DNA of 64,000 nt from Acidobacteriota bacterium (GCA_016716715.1 JADJVE010000007.1:62001-126000); one strand, 5' to 3'; counted from the stretch's first letter, positions 42,901 to 52,614 are shown. Notes: a model not told the origin generated them from the sequence alone. Translations and numbers: made by a program.

Positions 42901-43448
42901 TTCGCCGTCACGACGAAATGCCCGCGGCGGTTCTTCGCCCACGAGTCCTCGTCGTGTCCGGTCGCGAAGGGGCGCTCCTTGCCGTACGACACCGACTTGA
43001 CGCGGCCGGCGTCGATGCCGAGGGAGACGAGGTACTCCTTGGCGGAGTTCGCGCGGCGGTCGCCGAGCGCGAGGTTGTACTGCGCCGTCCCGCGCTCGTC
43101 GCAGTGGCCCTCGATCGTGAAGAGGATCGTCGGGTGGGACTTGAGCCACGCCGCGTTGGCGGCGAGGACGTCGCGGGCGTCGCCGCGGAGGTCGGCCTTG
43201 TCGTAGTCGAAGAACACGGGTTTCAGGTAGCTCGAGACGCGGTCGAGGGACATCGCCTTGATGTCCTCTTCCGCCGAGCGCGGCGTGGGCTTCGGCGTCG
43301 GGGCGGGCGTCGGCTCGAGGGTGACGACGGTGGGCGTCGGCGTCGTCGGGGGCGGCGGAGGCGGCTCCGGCGCGGGCTTCGGGGAGCAGGCCACGACGAG
43401 CGCCACGGCCGCGAGAGCAAGGGTTCCGGTCTTCACGAGGTTCTTCAT
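42897..43448 (-). CDS. pal: Peptidoglycan-associated lipoprotein Pal
   Basis: A 183-residue outer-membrane lipoprotein: signal peptide MKNLVKTGTLALAAVALVVAC with lipobox, a long Pro/Thr-rich linker, then an OmpA-like domain. VFFDYDKADLRGDARDVL, IEGHCDERGTAQYNLALGDRRANSAKEYL and NRRGHFVVT are the peptidoglycan-binding signatures. It bridges the outer membrane to the wall and to TolB. The proline linker (PEPPPPPPTTPTPT) is longer than in enterobacteria. Confidence 0.95.
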   Translation of the reverse strand: MKNLVKTGTLALAAVALVVACSPKPAPEPPPPPPTTPTPTVVTLEPTPAPTPKPTPRSAEEDIKAMSLDRVSSYLKPVFFDYDKADLRGDARDVLAANAAWLKSHPTILFTIEGHCDERGTAQYNLALGDRRANSAKEYLVSLGIDAGRVKSVSYGKERPFATGHDEDSWAKNRRGHFVVTAK

Positions 43449-43527
43449 GGGGCAAGTCCTTCCGTTCTGAGAGAAAAAGATGCGAATGATTCCCGGAGGC
43501 GTGACTTCCGCCCCGGGAGAGAGGTTT

Positions 43528-44919
43528 CTATTCTAGCGTCTTGATCCACGCGGGCGAGAAATTGTTCCCCGTCGACGTCACGATGCGCATCGCGGAGCCG
43601 TCCGCGTTCGCCACCGCGATCTGCGTCGAGCTGCCCCGCATGACCTCCCACGCCACCTTCGTGCCGTCGGGCGACCACGTGGGGTTCTCGTGCGCGCCGG
43701 GGCCCTCGGAGATCTGCAGGGTGCGGCCCGTCCCGATCTCCATGACGCAGATCTGGAAGTCGCCGTCGTTGCGGCACGCGAACGCGACCCGTCCGCCGTC
43801 CGGCGAGAAGGCCGCCTCGTCGTTCCAGCTCCCGGCGAGCGAGACGCGGCGGACGTTCGCCCCCTCGAGATCCATCATGTAGATCTGCGGCGAGCCCTGG
43901 CGATTGGACGTGAAGGCGAGCTCGCGGCCGTTCGGGGACCAGCGGGGCGTGGAGTCGATCGCGACGTTCTCCGTGAGCCGTTTCAGGTTCGATCCGTCCG
44001 TCTGGACGGTGTAGATCTCCGGATTCCCCTTCACGCTCCCGCAAAACGCGATCGTCTTGCCGTCCGGCGAGAACGAGGGGGACGCGTTGAGCTGCGTGGA
44101 GAGAGGGATACGGAATTTGTCGGCGCCGTCCCGGCCGATGAGAAACACTCCCGGATTGTCCTTTTCGTACGACTGGTAGACGAGTTTCTTCCCGTCCGGG
44201 GACCAGTCGGGGGCGAGAGAGAGCGTGCGCGAGTTCGTGACCCGGCGCTGGGTCTCGCCGTCGAAGTCCATCGTGTAGACCTCCTTCACGCGCGGCTCGT
44301 CGCGGTCGGAGACGAAGGCGATCTTCGTGAGGTACGGTCCGGGCTTTCCGGTGAACTGGCGCGTGAGGTCGTTTGCGAGCGTGTGGGCGATGCGCCGGGA
44401 GGCCGCGACGGGGCCCGAGTACTTCTTTGCGAGGATCGGCTGGAGGGTCCCGAGGTCGTAGAGCTGGGCCTCGATGACGATCTGCGTGTCGGTCTCCTGT
44501 GCGAGCCGCGTGTCGAGGAGGTATTGGGCCGACGCCGCTCTCCACTGGTCGCCCTCCGCACGGTTGCGCGGCGGGCGGAGGCCCTTCGGGTAGAGCGTCG
44601 GGTCCGAGACGAGGAAGACGCGCGAGCCCGACAGGTCGTCGTTGAGCGTCGTGAAGAACGGGTCGACGGCCCCCTTCTGTAGCTCCGGCTTGAGCGAGGC
44701 GATCGTGACGGGGATCGCGAGCGGGATCCGCGCGCCCTTGGCCCCGAGGATGTCGATGACGACGTTGCTCGGAAGCGACGAGACCGGCGGCGCGACGGGG
44801 CCGGTGCCGGGCTTTCCGTTGGCCGGCGTGGGCTGGGCATGTGCGCCCGCCGCGGCGGCGGCGAGGACGGCGGCGGCCAGGATGCGGATCGGTGTCGGAC
44901 GGTTCACGAAGCCTCCCAT
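43528..44919 (-). CDS. tolB: Tol-Pal system beta-propeller protein TolB
   Basis: A 463-residue periplasmic protein with a signal peptide ending AGAHAQ, an N-terminal TolB domain (VVIDILGAKGARIPLAIPVTI, FFTTLNDDLSGSRVF) and a C-terminal six-bladed propeller with repeated motifs such as LAPDWSPDGKKLVYQSYE, ASPSFSPDGKTIAF, STPRWSPNGRELAFTSN and NPTWSPDGTKVAW. It binds Pal and relays force from TolA. The start at ATG 44919 is preferred because a normal signal peptide follows. Confidence 0.95.
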   Translation of the reverse strand: MGGFVNRPTPIRILAAAVLAAAAAGAHAQPTPANGKPGTGPVAPPVSSLPSNVVIDILGAKGARIPLAIPVTIASLKPELQKGAVDPFFTTLNDDLSGSRVFLVSDPTLYPKGLRPPRNRAEGDQWRAASAQYLLDTRLAQETDTQIVIEAQLYDLGTLQPILAKKYSGPVAASRRIAHTLANDLTRQFTGKPGPYLTKIAFVSDRDEPRVKEVYTMDFDGETQRRVTNSRTLSLAPDWSPDGKKLVYQSYEKDNPGVFLIGRDGADKFRIPLSTQLNASPSFSPDGKTIAFCGSVKGNPEIYTVQTDGSNLKRLTENVAIDSTPRWSPNGRELAFTSNRQGSPQIYMMDLEGANVRRVSLAGSWNDEAAFSPDGGRVAFACRNDGDFQICVMEIGTGRTLQISEGPGAHENPTWSPDGTKVAWEVMRGSSTQIAVANADGSAMRIVTSTGNNFSPAWIKTLE

Positions 44920-44930
44920 GACGACGGTTC

Positions 44931-45723
44931 TCAGCGGAATCGCAGGTGGACGCCGAGCTGCTCGTTGCGGTAGTCGTTCGGCAGCGGCGGAAGCGGGTTC
45001 GCGGCGTAGACGGCGCGGACGGCGGCGCGGTCGTAGTAGCTCGCCCCGGAGCCGGATTCGACCTTCACGTCCGTGACCTGGCCCGAGCGCTGGATGCGGA
45101 AGGAAACGGTGCAGAGCGACCCGTCGGGAGCGTCCGGACGGAACCAGTTCGCGCCGATGAGCGAGACGAGCTGCTGGACGTAGTACGAGAACGGGAAGTC
45201 GGCGTCGAACGCGGCCACGTCGGCGCCGAAGCTCAGCGACGCGCCTGTCCCTCCGGCGGTTCCGCTCGGGAGACCCGGCGCGCTGGGAAGGTCGACCGCG
45301 GGCGCGCCCTTCCCGGGGGCCGCCGCGGGCTTCGGGGGCGTGGGCTTGACCTTGGCGGACTTCAGGGAGGGCATCGCGTTCGGCGACGGCTCGATCTTCT
45401 CGACCTGTTTCTTCTCGATGACGGGCCGGGCCTTCACGGGCTCGGGGACCGGTTCGGCGACCGGAGCAGGCGCCACCGGAGCGGGCGCGGCCTCCGGCCG
45501 TCCGAGTGCGGCCGGGCTGACGACGCGAACCGGGAGCGAGATGGGAATCGCGACCGGCACGCGCCGCTGGCGGCTCGTGAGGATCACGGCGGCGGCGAAG
45601 GCGGCGTGAGCGAGGATCGAAAGCCCGGCCGCGAGAGAGAGGCGCCCGGCCGCCGCGCGCGCGCCGCGAGAGGATCTCCGAGACCGTGAGCGGAGCGCCG
45701 ACGGCCGCCGTGTTCACGGCCAC
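44931..45723 (-). pseudogene. TolA/TonB-like energy transducer, frame broken by one base
   Basis: The body (Pro/Ala-rich region and C-terminal TonB-like domain FSYYVQQLVSLIGANWFRP, SFRIQRSGQVTDVKVESGSG, YDRAAVRAVYAANPLPPLP) is in one frame that lacks a start codon before the transmembrane helix GRLSLAAGLSILAHAAFAAA. The expected N-terminus, VAVNTAAVGAPLTVSEILSR, starts at GTG 45723 in another frame. The switch lies in a run of alternating G and C at about 45653-45666, a typical place for a base-calling error. By position between tolR and tolB it should be TolA. One extra base explains the break. Confidence 0.7.
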
Positions 45724-45736
45724 GTCGCGGCCTCTT

Positions 45737-46159
45737 TCAACGACGGTCCTCCGACTTCAGCTCCGTGACCATGCCGAGACTCTCCACCCCCAGCCGGTTG
45801 AGCGTGTCCATCATTTCGACCACCGAACCGTAGGGAAGGTTCCGGTCCGCCTTGAGGTAGACGGACTTGTCCCGGCGCCGGGAGAGGATGAGCTGGAGAC
45901 GGTCCTTGAGTTGCGCTTTGGCGACGGGCGTTTCGTTGAGGTAGTAGCCCCCGCTCTTCGTGATCGACAGGATCAGGGGATCCTCGGGAGTCTTCGGGAG
46001 ATTCTGGGCGACGGATTTCGGCAGCTGCACTTCCACCCCCTGGTGGAGGAGTGGCGCCGTGACCATGAAGATCACGAGGAGGACGAGCATGACGTCCACG
46101 AGGGGCGTCACGTTGATGTCGTGGAAGGCGTCCGCGTCGTCGTCCAACCGGAATGACAC
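45737..46159 (-). CDS. tolR: TolR/ExbD biopolymer transport protein
   Basis: A 140-residue inner-membrane protein with one helix (VTPLVDVMLVLLVIFMVTAPLL) carrying the proton-path Asp in LVDVMLVLL, and a periplasmic domain containing VYLKADRNLPYGSVVEMMDTL. With TolQ it forms the proton-driven motor that energises TolA. It follows tolQ by seven bases. Confidence 0.95.
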   Translation of the reverse strand: MSFRLDDDADAFHDINVTPLVDVMLVLLVIFMVTAPLLHQGVEVQLPKSVAQNLPKTPEDPLILSITKSGGYYLNETPVAKAQLKDRLQLILSRRRDKSVYLKADRNLPYGSVVEMMDTLNRLGVESLGMVTELKSEDRR

Positions 46160-46166
46160 GGCAGCC

Positions 46167-46862
46167 TCAGGTGAAGTGGCGCTCGGCCAGGTTCATGAAC
46201 TCGAGCGCGAAGTCCCGCATCTCGCCGCGCGCCGCGCGGACGGGGGCGGTGAAGTTGTTGTACGCGATGAGGGCCGGGACCGCTGCGACGAGGCCCGCGG
46301 CGGTGTTGATCAGGGCTTCTGCGATCCCGGGCGCCACGACGACGATCGACGTCGAGCCCTTCGACGCGATCTGCGAGAACGAGATCAGGATGCCCATGAC
46401 CGTGCCGAAGAGGCCGATGAACGGCGTCGCGGAGGCGGTGGTCGCGAGGAACGAGAGCCCCCGCGTGAGGCGCGTCGTCTCGACGCCGGCCGCGCGCTCG
46501 AGCGCGCGCTCGATGGAGGCGAGACTCTTCACGAAGAGCCTGCCCGTGTCCGCGGGCGCCACCTCGCGGCCGTCCTTCACCTGCTGGTCGAGCTCGGCGT
46601 AGCCCGCGCGGAAGATCCCGACGAGCGGGCTCGGTTCGCACGTGTCGCAGATGCCGAGAACGTCGGCGAACTTGCGGCTCTTGCGGAAGTGCGCGAGGAA
46701 CGCGCGCGAGCTCGCGCCCGCGCGTGAGAAACTCCAGATCTTGCCGATGATGATCGCCCACGACACGAGCGAGAAGAACGCGAGGACGACGAGGACGGCC
46801 TTGGCCGTCGGCCCGGCGTTGAGGAACAGCTGGACCAGGTTCGATCCGTTCGATTCGGACAT
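46167..46862 (-). CDS. tolQ: TolQ/ExbB proton channel protein
   Basis: A 231-residue inner-membrane protein with three helices: AVLVVLAFFSLVSWAIIIGKIW, ATPFIGLFGTVMGILISF and GIAEALINTAAGLVAAVPALIAYN. The motif TPFIGLFGTVMGI and the Thr/Ala-rich third helix are typical of TolQ/ExbB. It is the first gene of the Tol-Pal operon. Its ATG shares CATG with the only obvious ATG of the divergent S55 gene. Confidence 0.95.
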   Translation of the reverse strand: MSESNGSNLVQLFLNAGPTAKAVLVVLAFFSLVSWAIIIGKIWSFSRAGASSRAFLAHFRKSRKFADVLGICDTCEPSPLVGIFRAGYAELDQQVKDGREVAPADTGRLFVKSLASIERALERAAGVETTRLTRGLSFLATTASATPFIGLFGTVMGILISFSQIASKGSTSIVVVAPGIAEALINTAAGLVAAVPALIAYNNFTAPVRAARGEMRDFALEFMNLAERHFT

Positions 46863-48801
46863 GTGTGTTCTTTCGGCCTCCCTCGAAGAAGGGGGATGGG
46901 ATCCGCGACGGTCCGGTCGCCGGCCGTCCCGTCAAGGTAGCACGGAAACTCGAACGGGGTCAAAGCGTTGGGCCGCTCTTGCGGCCCTCGTTCTGGGTGT
47001 CGCGAACGCGGGCCGGGCGGCGCCGCCGCCGCTCCCGCCGGACGTCCTCCCGCTCTCGGCCGTCCACGCCGGGATGAAGGGCTGGGGCCTCACCGTGATG
47101 AAGGGCAGCGTGCCGGAACGCTTCGAGGTCGAGGTGCTCGGAGTCCTCCCGAACACGCTCGGGCGGACGCGGATCCTCGTCAAGGTCTCGGGCCTCGGCC
47201 TCGAGAAGACAGGCGTCATCGCGGGCATGAGCGGCAGCCCGGTCTACCTCGACGGCAAGCTCGCGGGAGCCGTCTCGGCGACGTGGGCGTTCGGCAAGGA
47301 CCCCGTCGGACAGGTGACGCCGATCGAGAACATGCTCGAGTCCGTTTCGGGCGGCGCGCCTCTCTCGGCTCCGCGCGCCCGCGCCACGTCGTCCTCGGCC
47401 GCCGCGTGGGACGCCCTCGCGGCGGCCCACGGCCTTCCGCCCGACGAGCGCGTCGCAGCGCTCGCGAAGATCTCCGCCGCGTACCGGCCGGCCGCGGGGC
47501 GCGAGGCCTCCTCCCTGCTCGCTCCGGTCTCGGCCGGGCTCCCGTCCGCGACGCTCTCGCGCTTCGCCGAAGATCTCGGGCGGCTCGGCCTCCCGGCAGC
47601 GTTTCTCGCGTCCGCGGGCGGCGCGGGAGGGAGCGGCCGCGCGGCGGAAACGGCGGCCGCGCCCGAAAAGCTCGTGAACGGAGGCGCGCTCACGGCGTTC
47701 CTCCTCGACGGCGACCTCCAGCTCGGCGCGACGGGCACGGTCACGCGCGTCGCTCCGGACGGGACCTTCGTCGCATTCGGCCATCCGTTCCTCGGAATGG
47801 GGGAGATCGAGCTCCCCGTCGCCACCACGGACGTCGTCGAGGTCTTCGCGAGCTCGATGATGTCCTTCAAGCTCGCCTCGCCCCGCGCGCCGGCGTACCG
47901 GCTCACGAGCGACCGCGACCCGGGCGTCTCGGGCCGGATGGACCGCGTCGCACCGATGGTCCCCGTGCGCTTCCGCCTCGAGGCCGCCGGCGGGCCGGCG
48001 AAAGAGCTTCGCTGGGGTGTCGCGCCCGCGCCTGCCATCTTTCCGCTGCTGCTCGCCATGTCGACGGACGTCGCGCTCGTCCTGAACGACCCGACTCCCG
48101 CCCAGAAGACCGTGTCGCTGCGCCTCTCGATCGGCACGGCGGCGGGTCCGTTCGTCTATGAGGACGTCCTGTCCGGCCCCCGCGCGCGGGAGATCGCGAT
48201 CCTCACCACCATCGCGCTCGGGGGCCTCGTCGTGGACAACGAATTCGAAGACCCGAAGATCTCCGGCGTCGAGATTTCTCTCGCGAACGTGCCGGGCGAG
48301 CGCCGCTTCCGCATCGTGGATGCGGGCGTGTCCGCCCGCAAGGTGGCGCCGGGCCAGACGCTCACCGCGAGCGTCCGCCTCGCCGGCCGGCGCGGCGAGG
48401 AGGAGACGCGCGTCGTCACGCTTCGCGTCCCGCGCGAGGCGCCCGACGGCCGCGCCACCCTCGTGATCGCCGACGGAGCCTCGACGTCCGCGGCGCGGAT
48501 CGCGCTCGACCCGGCGCCGCCCCGGAGTCTCGCCGGCCTGCGACGCATGGTCGAGCGCCTGCTGCCGGCCAACCGGCTCGTGGCGACGCTTCTCGTCCCC
48601 TCGCGCGGCGCCACGACGGGCGGCGCCACGCTGACGGCGCTGCCGCCGTCCGCTGCCGCGATCCTCTCGGACGGCGAAGGGGCCGACCCGAGCCGCTCCG
48701 CCGTCTCGTCCCGCCTCCTCGCCGAGGACATCCTCACGCTCGACCGCCCCGTGGCCGGAAGCCTCCGGATCGAGGTCGAGATCGAAAGGCCGCGCTCGTG
48801 A
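46861..48801 (+). CDS. Secreted SpoIVB-like S55 peptidase domain protein
   Basis: A protein of about 640 residues with the S55 signatures GVIAGMSGSPVYLDGKLAGAVS (nucleophilic Ser in GSP) and VAFGHPFLGMGEIELPV. A hydrophobic signal segment (KRWAALAALVLGVANAGRAAP) lies about 40 residues after ATG 46861. No better in-frame start is present and the ATG overlaps the divergent tolQ ATG, so the true start is uncertain and a lost base upstream is possible. The C-terminal half is beta-rich. In spores SpoIVB cleaves a signalling protein; here a periplasmic protease role is likely, target unknown. It is coupled to the propeller gene by GTGA. Confidence 0.75.
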   Translation: MCVLSASLEEGGWDPRRSGRRPSRQGSTETRTGSKRWAALAALVLGVANAGRAAPPPLPPDVLPLSAVHAGMKGWGLTVMKGSVPERFEVEVLGVLPNTLGRTRILVKVSGLGLEKTGVIAGMSGSPVYLDGKLAGAVSATWAFGKDPVGQVTPIENMLESVSGGAPLSAPRARATSSSAAAWDALAAAHGLPPDERVAALAKISAAYRPAAGREASSLLAPVSAGLPSATLSRFAEDLGRLGLPAAFLASAGGAGGSGRAAETAAAPEKLVNGGALTAFLLDGDLQLGATGTVTRVAPDGTFVAFGHPFLGMGEIELPVATTDVVEVFASSMMSFKLASPRAPAYRLTSDRDPGVSGRMDRVAPMVPVRFRLEAAGGPAKELRWGVAPAPAIFPLLLAMSTDVALVLNDPTPAQKTVSLRLSIGTAAGPFVYEDVLSGPRAREIAILTTIALGGLVVDNEFEDPKISGVEISLANVPGERRFRIVDAGVSARKVAPGQTLTASVRLAGRRGEEETRVVTLRVPREAPDGRATLVIADGASTSAARIALDPAPPRSLAGLRRMVERLLPANRLVATLLVPSRGATTGGATLTALPPSAAAILSDGEGADPSRSAVSSRLLAEDILTLDRPVAGSLRIEVEIERPRS

Positions 48802-51011
48802 AACGACTCCTCGCCAGCTTCGCGCTCGCCCTCGCTGCGGCCGCGCTCCCGCTCTTCGCCGCCACGTCGCGCGTCGCCATCACGGCGGGCGCCCGGGATT
48901 TCCTCTCCGGCGAGGCGAAGGGAACCGCGGTCTCCGCGGACGGCCGTCTCACTCTCGCGCCGCCCCTGTCCCCGCGCGCGTGGCCGGCCGACGGCGCCGA
49001 CGCCGCGGTCTTCGCGGCGGCGGGCGACGCCTCGGGGCGCGTCTTCGTCGCCACGGGCGGAGGCCTCGGCCGGCTCTACGTCTCCGACGTGAAGGGCGTG
49101 ACGCTGCTCTTCACGGCGCCCGAGCCGAATCTCACGGCCGTCGCCGTCGCGCCGGACGGGTCCGTCGTCTGCGCGTCGTCGCCGAACGGAAAGATCTATC
49201 GCGTGAACCCGAAGGAGAGCGACCCGGCGAAGGCCGGGACGGTTCTCGCCGACCCGAAGGAAGCCGCGATCTGGGCGCTCGCGTTCGGCCCCGATGGAAC
49301 GCTCTACGTCGGGACCGGCAACAAGGGCCGCGTCTACCGCAAGACGGCGGCGGGCGCTCTCGAGCTCTTCCACGAGATCGAGGACGTGCACGTGCGGACG
49401 CTGCTCGCCGGGCCCGACGGGACCGTCTACGCCGGTACGTCCGACCGCGGGCTCGTCGTCGCGATCGGCTCGAAGGGCGCGCGCACCCTGCACGACTTCT
49501 CCCGGCCCGAGGTCACCGGCCTCGCTCTGGACGGCAGGGGCGTGCTCTACGCCGCGGCGTCGCAGACCGACGCCTCCGCGGGCCGGGCGGTGGCGTCCGA
49601 CGTGCGCCCGAGGCCGACACCCACGCCCACGCCGGCGCCGGGCCCTGTCGAGGAGCCTCCGAAGGGGAGCGTCTCGATCGCCGCCACGACGGCGGCGGCG
49701 CGCCCGCCCTCCACGGTGTCCTCCGCGAACAACTCCGAGATCGTCGCGATCGCGCCCGACGGCTTCGTCGAGCCCGCGTGGACGTTCCCGGACGAGGCCG
49801 TCTTCGCGCTGCGGTTCGACGCCGCGAGCGGCTCGCTTCTCGTGGCGACCGGACCGCGCGGCCGGCTCTACGCCTGGAAGGATCGCGCGGTGCGCCTCCT
49901 CTCCCAGACGGGGGAGAAGCTCGTCGTCTCGGCTCCGGCCGCGGGAAGCGCCTTCGCGGCCGTGACGAATGGCGCCGCCGGAATCCTGCGGCCCGCGGGC
50001 GCAGCGGTGCCCGGATCGTTCGTCTCCGCCGTGAAGGACGCCGTGCGCCTGTCCACGTTCGGCCGGGTCCGCTGGGAAGGCGTGACGCCCACCGGCTCGT
50101 CCGTGGCGCTTTCGGTGCGTTCGGGCACGAGCGAAAAGCCCGACGCGACGTGGTCGGCCTGGGTTCCCGCCGGCCCGGCCGGCGAGGCGAAGCTCCCGGT
50201 CGCGCGCTTTTTCCAGTGGAAGGCCGACCTCTCGCCGAACGCGAAGGGCGAGTCTCCGTCCGTCGAGCGGATCGACATGACGTACGCCGAGAGGAACGCG
50301 CGGCCGGTTCTCGAGAACGTCGCCGTCCTCGAGCCGGGCGTCGTCTTCGGACGCGCCGGTTCGCCGGGCGCGGGTGTCCTCTCGGTCACGAACCCCGACG
50401 AGAACGGGATCTTCGCGGGCCTCGAGCAGCCGCGCGACGCGGCCTCGTCCGAGGGCCCCGGCCGCCGCCTCTGGCGGAAGGGCTACCGCACGATCACGTG
50501 GAAGTGCGTCGACCCGAACGGCGACGTCCTGCGCTACGAGGTCGAGGCGCGGCGCGAGGGCGGGCCGTGGTTCCTGGTGCGCAAGGACGTCGAGGAGTCG
50601 TTCCTGTCGTTCGACACGACGGCCCTCGCCGACGGCCGCTACCGCTTCCGCGTGACGGCCTCCGACCGCCTCTCGCAGCCCGAGGGCGAGGCGCTCACGG
50701 CCTCGGAGGAGAGCGGCGTCGCTCTCGTCGACAACACGCCGCCGGTCGTCAAGCTCGAGAGCCGCAGGGAAGAGGGCGGCGCGATCGAGCTTCACATTCT
50801 GGCGACCGACGCGCTTTCTCCGGTCGTCAGGGCCGAGGCGTCCGTGAACGCCGACCGCTGGCGGATTCTCCAGGCCGAGGACGGCGCCGCCGACTCGCCC
50901 GTGGAGCGCTTCGTGTTCCGCGTGGCGAAGCCCGCCGGACCGTCCGTGCTCGCGGTGCGCGTCGTCGACGCCGCCGGCAACGTCGCGACGCTATCCGTGG
51001 AAGGGCCGTGA
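48798..51011 (+). CDS. Secreted beta-propeller protein with fibronectin-like C-terminus
   Basis: A 737-residue secreted protein (signal peptide VKRLLASFALALAAAALPLFA). Residues about 70-390 contain propeller blades with motifs such as NLTAVAVAPDGSVVCASSPNGKIYRVNP, ALAFGPDGTLYVGTGNKGRVYRK and LLAGPDGTVYAGTSDRGLVVAI. A Pro/Thr linker (RPRPTPTPTPAPGPVEEPP) interrupts at about 270. The C-terminal part resembles fibronectin type III or Y_Y_Y modules (YRTITWKCVDPNGDVLRYEVEAR, YRFRVTASDRLSQPEGE). Function unknown; its neighbours are a protease and an oligopeptide transporter. Confidence 0.7.
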   Translation: MKRLLASFALALAAAALPLFAATSRVAITAGARDFLSGEAKGTAVSADGRLTLAPPLSPRAWPADGADAAVFAAAGDASGRVFVATGGGLGRLYVSDVKGVTLLFTAPEPNLTAVAVAPDGSVVCASSPNGKIYRVNPKESDPAKAGTVLADPKEAAIWALAFGPDGTLYVGTGNKGRVYRKTAAGALELFHEIEDVHVRTLLAGPDGTVYAGTSDRGLVVAIGSKGARTLHDFSRPEVTGLALDGRGVLYAAASQTDASAGRAVASDVRPRPTPTPTPAPGPVEEPPKGSVSIAATTAAARPPSTVSSANNSEIVAIAPDGFVEPAWTFPDEAVFALRFDAASGSLLVATGPRGRLYAWKDRAVRLLSQTGEKLVVSAPAAGSAFAAVTNGAAGILRPAGAAVPGSFVSAVKDAVRLSTFGRVRWEGVTPTGSSVALSVRSGTSEKPDATWSAWVPAGPAGEAKLPVARFFQWKADLSPNAKGESPSVERIDMTYAERNARPVLENVAVLEPGVVFGRAGSPGAGVLSVTNPDENGIFAGLEQPRDAASSEGPGRRLWRKGYRTITWKCVDPNGDVLRYEVEARREGGPWFLVRKDVEESFLSFDTTALADGRYRFRVTASDRLSQPEGEALTASEESGVALVDNTPPVVKLESRREEGGAIELHILATDALSPVVRAEASVNADRWRILQAEDGAADSPVERFVFRVAKPAGPSVLAVRVVDAAGNVATLSVEGP

Positions 51012-52591
51012 GACGTCTCGCCGCCGCCGGGTTGCTGCTCGCCCTCGCCGCGTGCGGCGTGCGTGGGAAAGACCAGACGAGCGTGATCCGCCGGCGCCTC
51101 GACGGCGAGCCCAAGACGCTGAACCCGATCCTCGCGACGACGGACGCGGAGCAGGTCGTCGTCTCGCTTCTGTCGCGGAACCTTCTCGACTACGACGAGA
51201 ACCTGAACCTCGTCCCGGGCCTCGCCGAGGAGGTGTCGGATTCGCCCGACCACCTCGTCTTCACCGTGCGGCTCCGGCCGGACGCCCGCTGGGAAGACGG
51301 GACGCCCGTCACGTCCACCGACGTCGTGTTCACGCTGAACGCGGTGATGGATCCGAAGGTGCCGGCGCTCGCGCGGCGCTCGTTCTTCGAAGGGCTCGCG
51401 AAGGTGGAGGCCGTCGACGCCCGCACGGCACGGGTCACCTTCAAGACCCCTTCCGCCGGCCGGCGCGATGCGTTCAACATCTGGCTTCTCTCCGCGGCGG
51501 CGTGGAAGGACGGCGACCTGGCGACGCACCCGCGCAACCGCAGCCCGCTCGCGAACGGTCCGTACCGGCTGGGCTCGTGGGAGCCGGGGCGGACGCTCTC
51601 GCTCGTGCGCAACACGCAGTACTCGGGCCCCGCGGCGCCGGCCGAGCAGGTCGTCTTTCGCGTCGTCCCCGAGACGGCACCGGCGTTCGCCGGCCTGCTC
51701 TCGGGCGATCTCGACGAAATGCGCCTCACGTTCGCCCAGAAGAAGGACGTCGACACGAAGGCCGGGAGGCCGGGCGCCCCGCGCGCGGTGACGTTCGACG
51801 AGCTGTCGTACGCGTACTTCGGCTGGAGCAACCGCTCGCCGCTCTTCTCGGACCGGCGCGTCCGGCGGGCGCTCACCATGCTGATCGACCGCGAGAGCAT
51901 CGACCGCAACCTCTTTGGAGGCCTCGCGAAGCTCGCGAACGGACCGCTGCCTCCGGCCCACTGGGCGTGGAACGCTTCGATAGCTCCGTGGCCGTACGAC
52001 CCCAGGGCGGCCGAAGCGCTCCTCGACGAGGCGGGGTTCCGCAAGGGGTCCGACGGAATCCGGCACAGGGGCGACCTGAGATTCGCGTTCACGTTCTCGC
52101 TCGGGATGGGGAGCGACGTCCAGCGGCAGATGGTCGAGCTGGCCCAGCAGTCGCTGCGCAAGGCGGGGATCGACATGAAGATCCAGCCGCTGGAGTGGGC
52201 GGCGTTCGCCGCGAAGATGGACGCGGGCGAGCTCGAGGCGTGGGCCGCGGCGCTCAACCTCGACCCCTACCCGGACCTCGGCGTCTCGTGGCACTCGGCC
52301 CAGGTTCCGCCCACGGGCCTCAACAACGCGTTCTACCGGAATCCCGAAGTCGACGCGCTCCTCGACCGCCTGCGTTCCACCTTCGACCGCGGAGAGGCCA
52401 TCCGCCTCCTCGGCGAGGTCCAGCGCCTCGTCCACGAGGACGAGCCCGTGTCGTTCCTGAACACGCCGCTCACGAAGTGGGGCGTTTCGGGCCGCATCGA
52501 GGGAGTCCGGACGTCGCCGTACGGGCTGTTCCTCTTCTGGCCCGGCGCGTCCGCGTGGCGGCCCGGTGCGGGCTCCCGGCCGATCTCCTGA
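51008..52591 (+). CDS. ABC transporter substrate-binding lipoprotein (oligopeptide family 5)
   Basis: A 527-residue lipoprotein with lipobox LAACG and the SBP_bac_5 fold: LDGEPKTLNPILATTDAEQVV, LVFTVRLRPDARWEDGTPVTSTDVVFTLNAV, and LFSDRRVRRALTMLIDRESI. It captures peptides or similar ligands in the periplasm for the two permeases that follow. The GTG overlaps the propeller stop. No ATP-binding subunits (DppD/DppF) are in the window. Confidence 0.85.
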   Translation: MRRLAAAGLLLALAACGVRGKDQTSVIRRRLDGEPKTLNPILATTDAEQVVVSLLSRNLLDYDENLNLVPGLAEEVSDSPDHLVFTVRLRPDARWEDGTPVTSTDVVFTLNAVMDPKVPALARRSFFEGLAKVEAVDARTARVTFKTPSAGRRDAFNIWLLSAAAWKDGDLATHPRNRSPLANGPYRLGSWEPGRTLSLVRNTQYSGPAAPAEQVVFRVVPETAPAFAGLLSGDLDEMRLTFAQKKDVDTKAGRPGAPRAVTFDELSYAYFGWSNRSPLFSDRRVRRALTMLIDRESIDRNLFGGLAKLANGPLPPAHWAWNASIAPWPYDPRAAEALLDEAGFRKGSDGIRHRGDLRFAFTFSLGMGSDVQRQMVELAQQSLRKAGIDMKIQPLEWAAFAAKMDAGELEAWAAALNLDPYPDLGVSWHSAQVPPTGLNNAFYRNPEVDALLDRLRSTFDRGEAIRLLGEVQRLVHEDEPVSFLNTPLTKWGVSGRIEGVRTSPYGLFLFWPGASAWRPGAGSRPIS

Positions 52592-52602
52592 CGCCCCCCA
52601 AG

Positions 52603-52608
52603 TAACAT
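52603..52608 (+). promoter_or_regulatory. -10-like box TAACAT, leaderless dppB-like gene
   Basis: TAACAT ends exactly six bases before the ATG at 52615. Confidence 0.4.
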
Positions 52609-52614
52609 TCCCCC

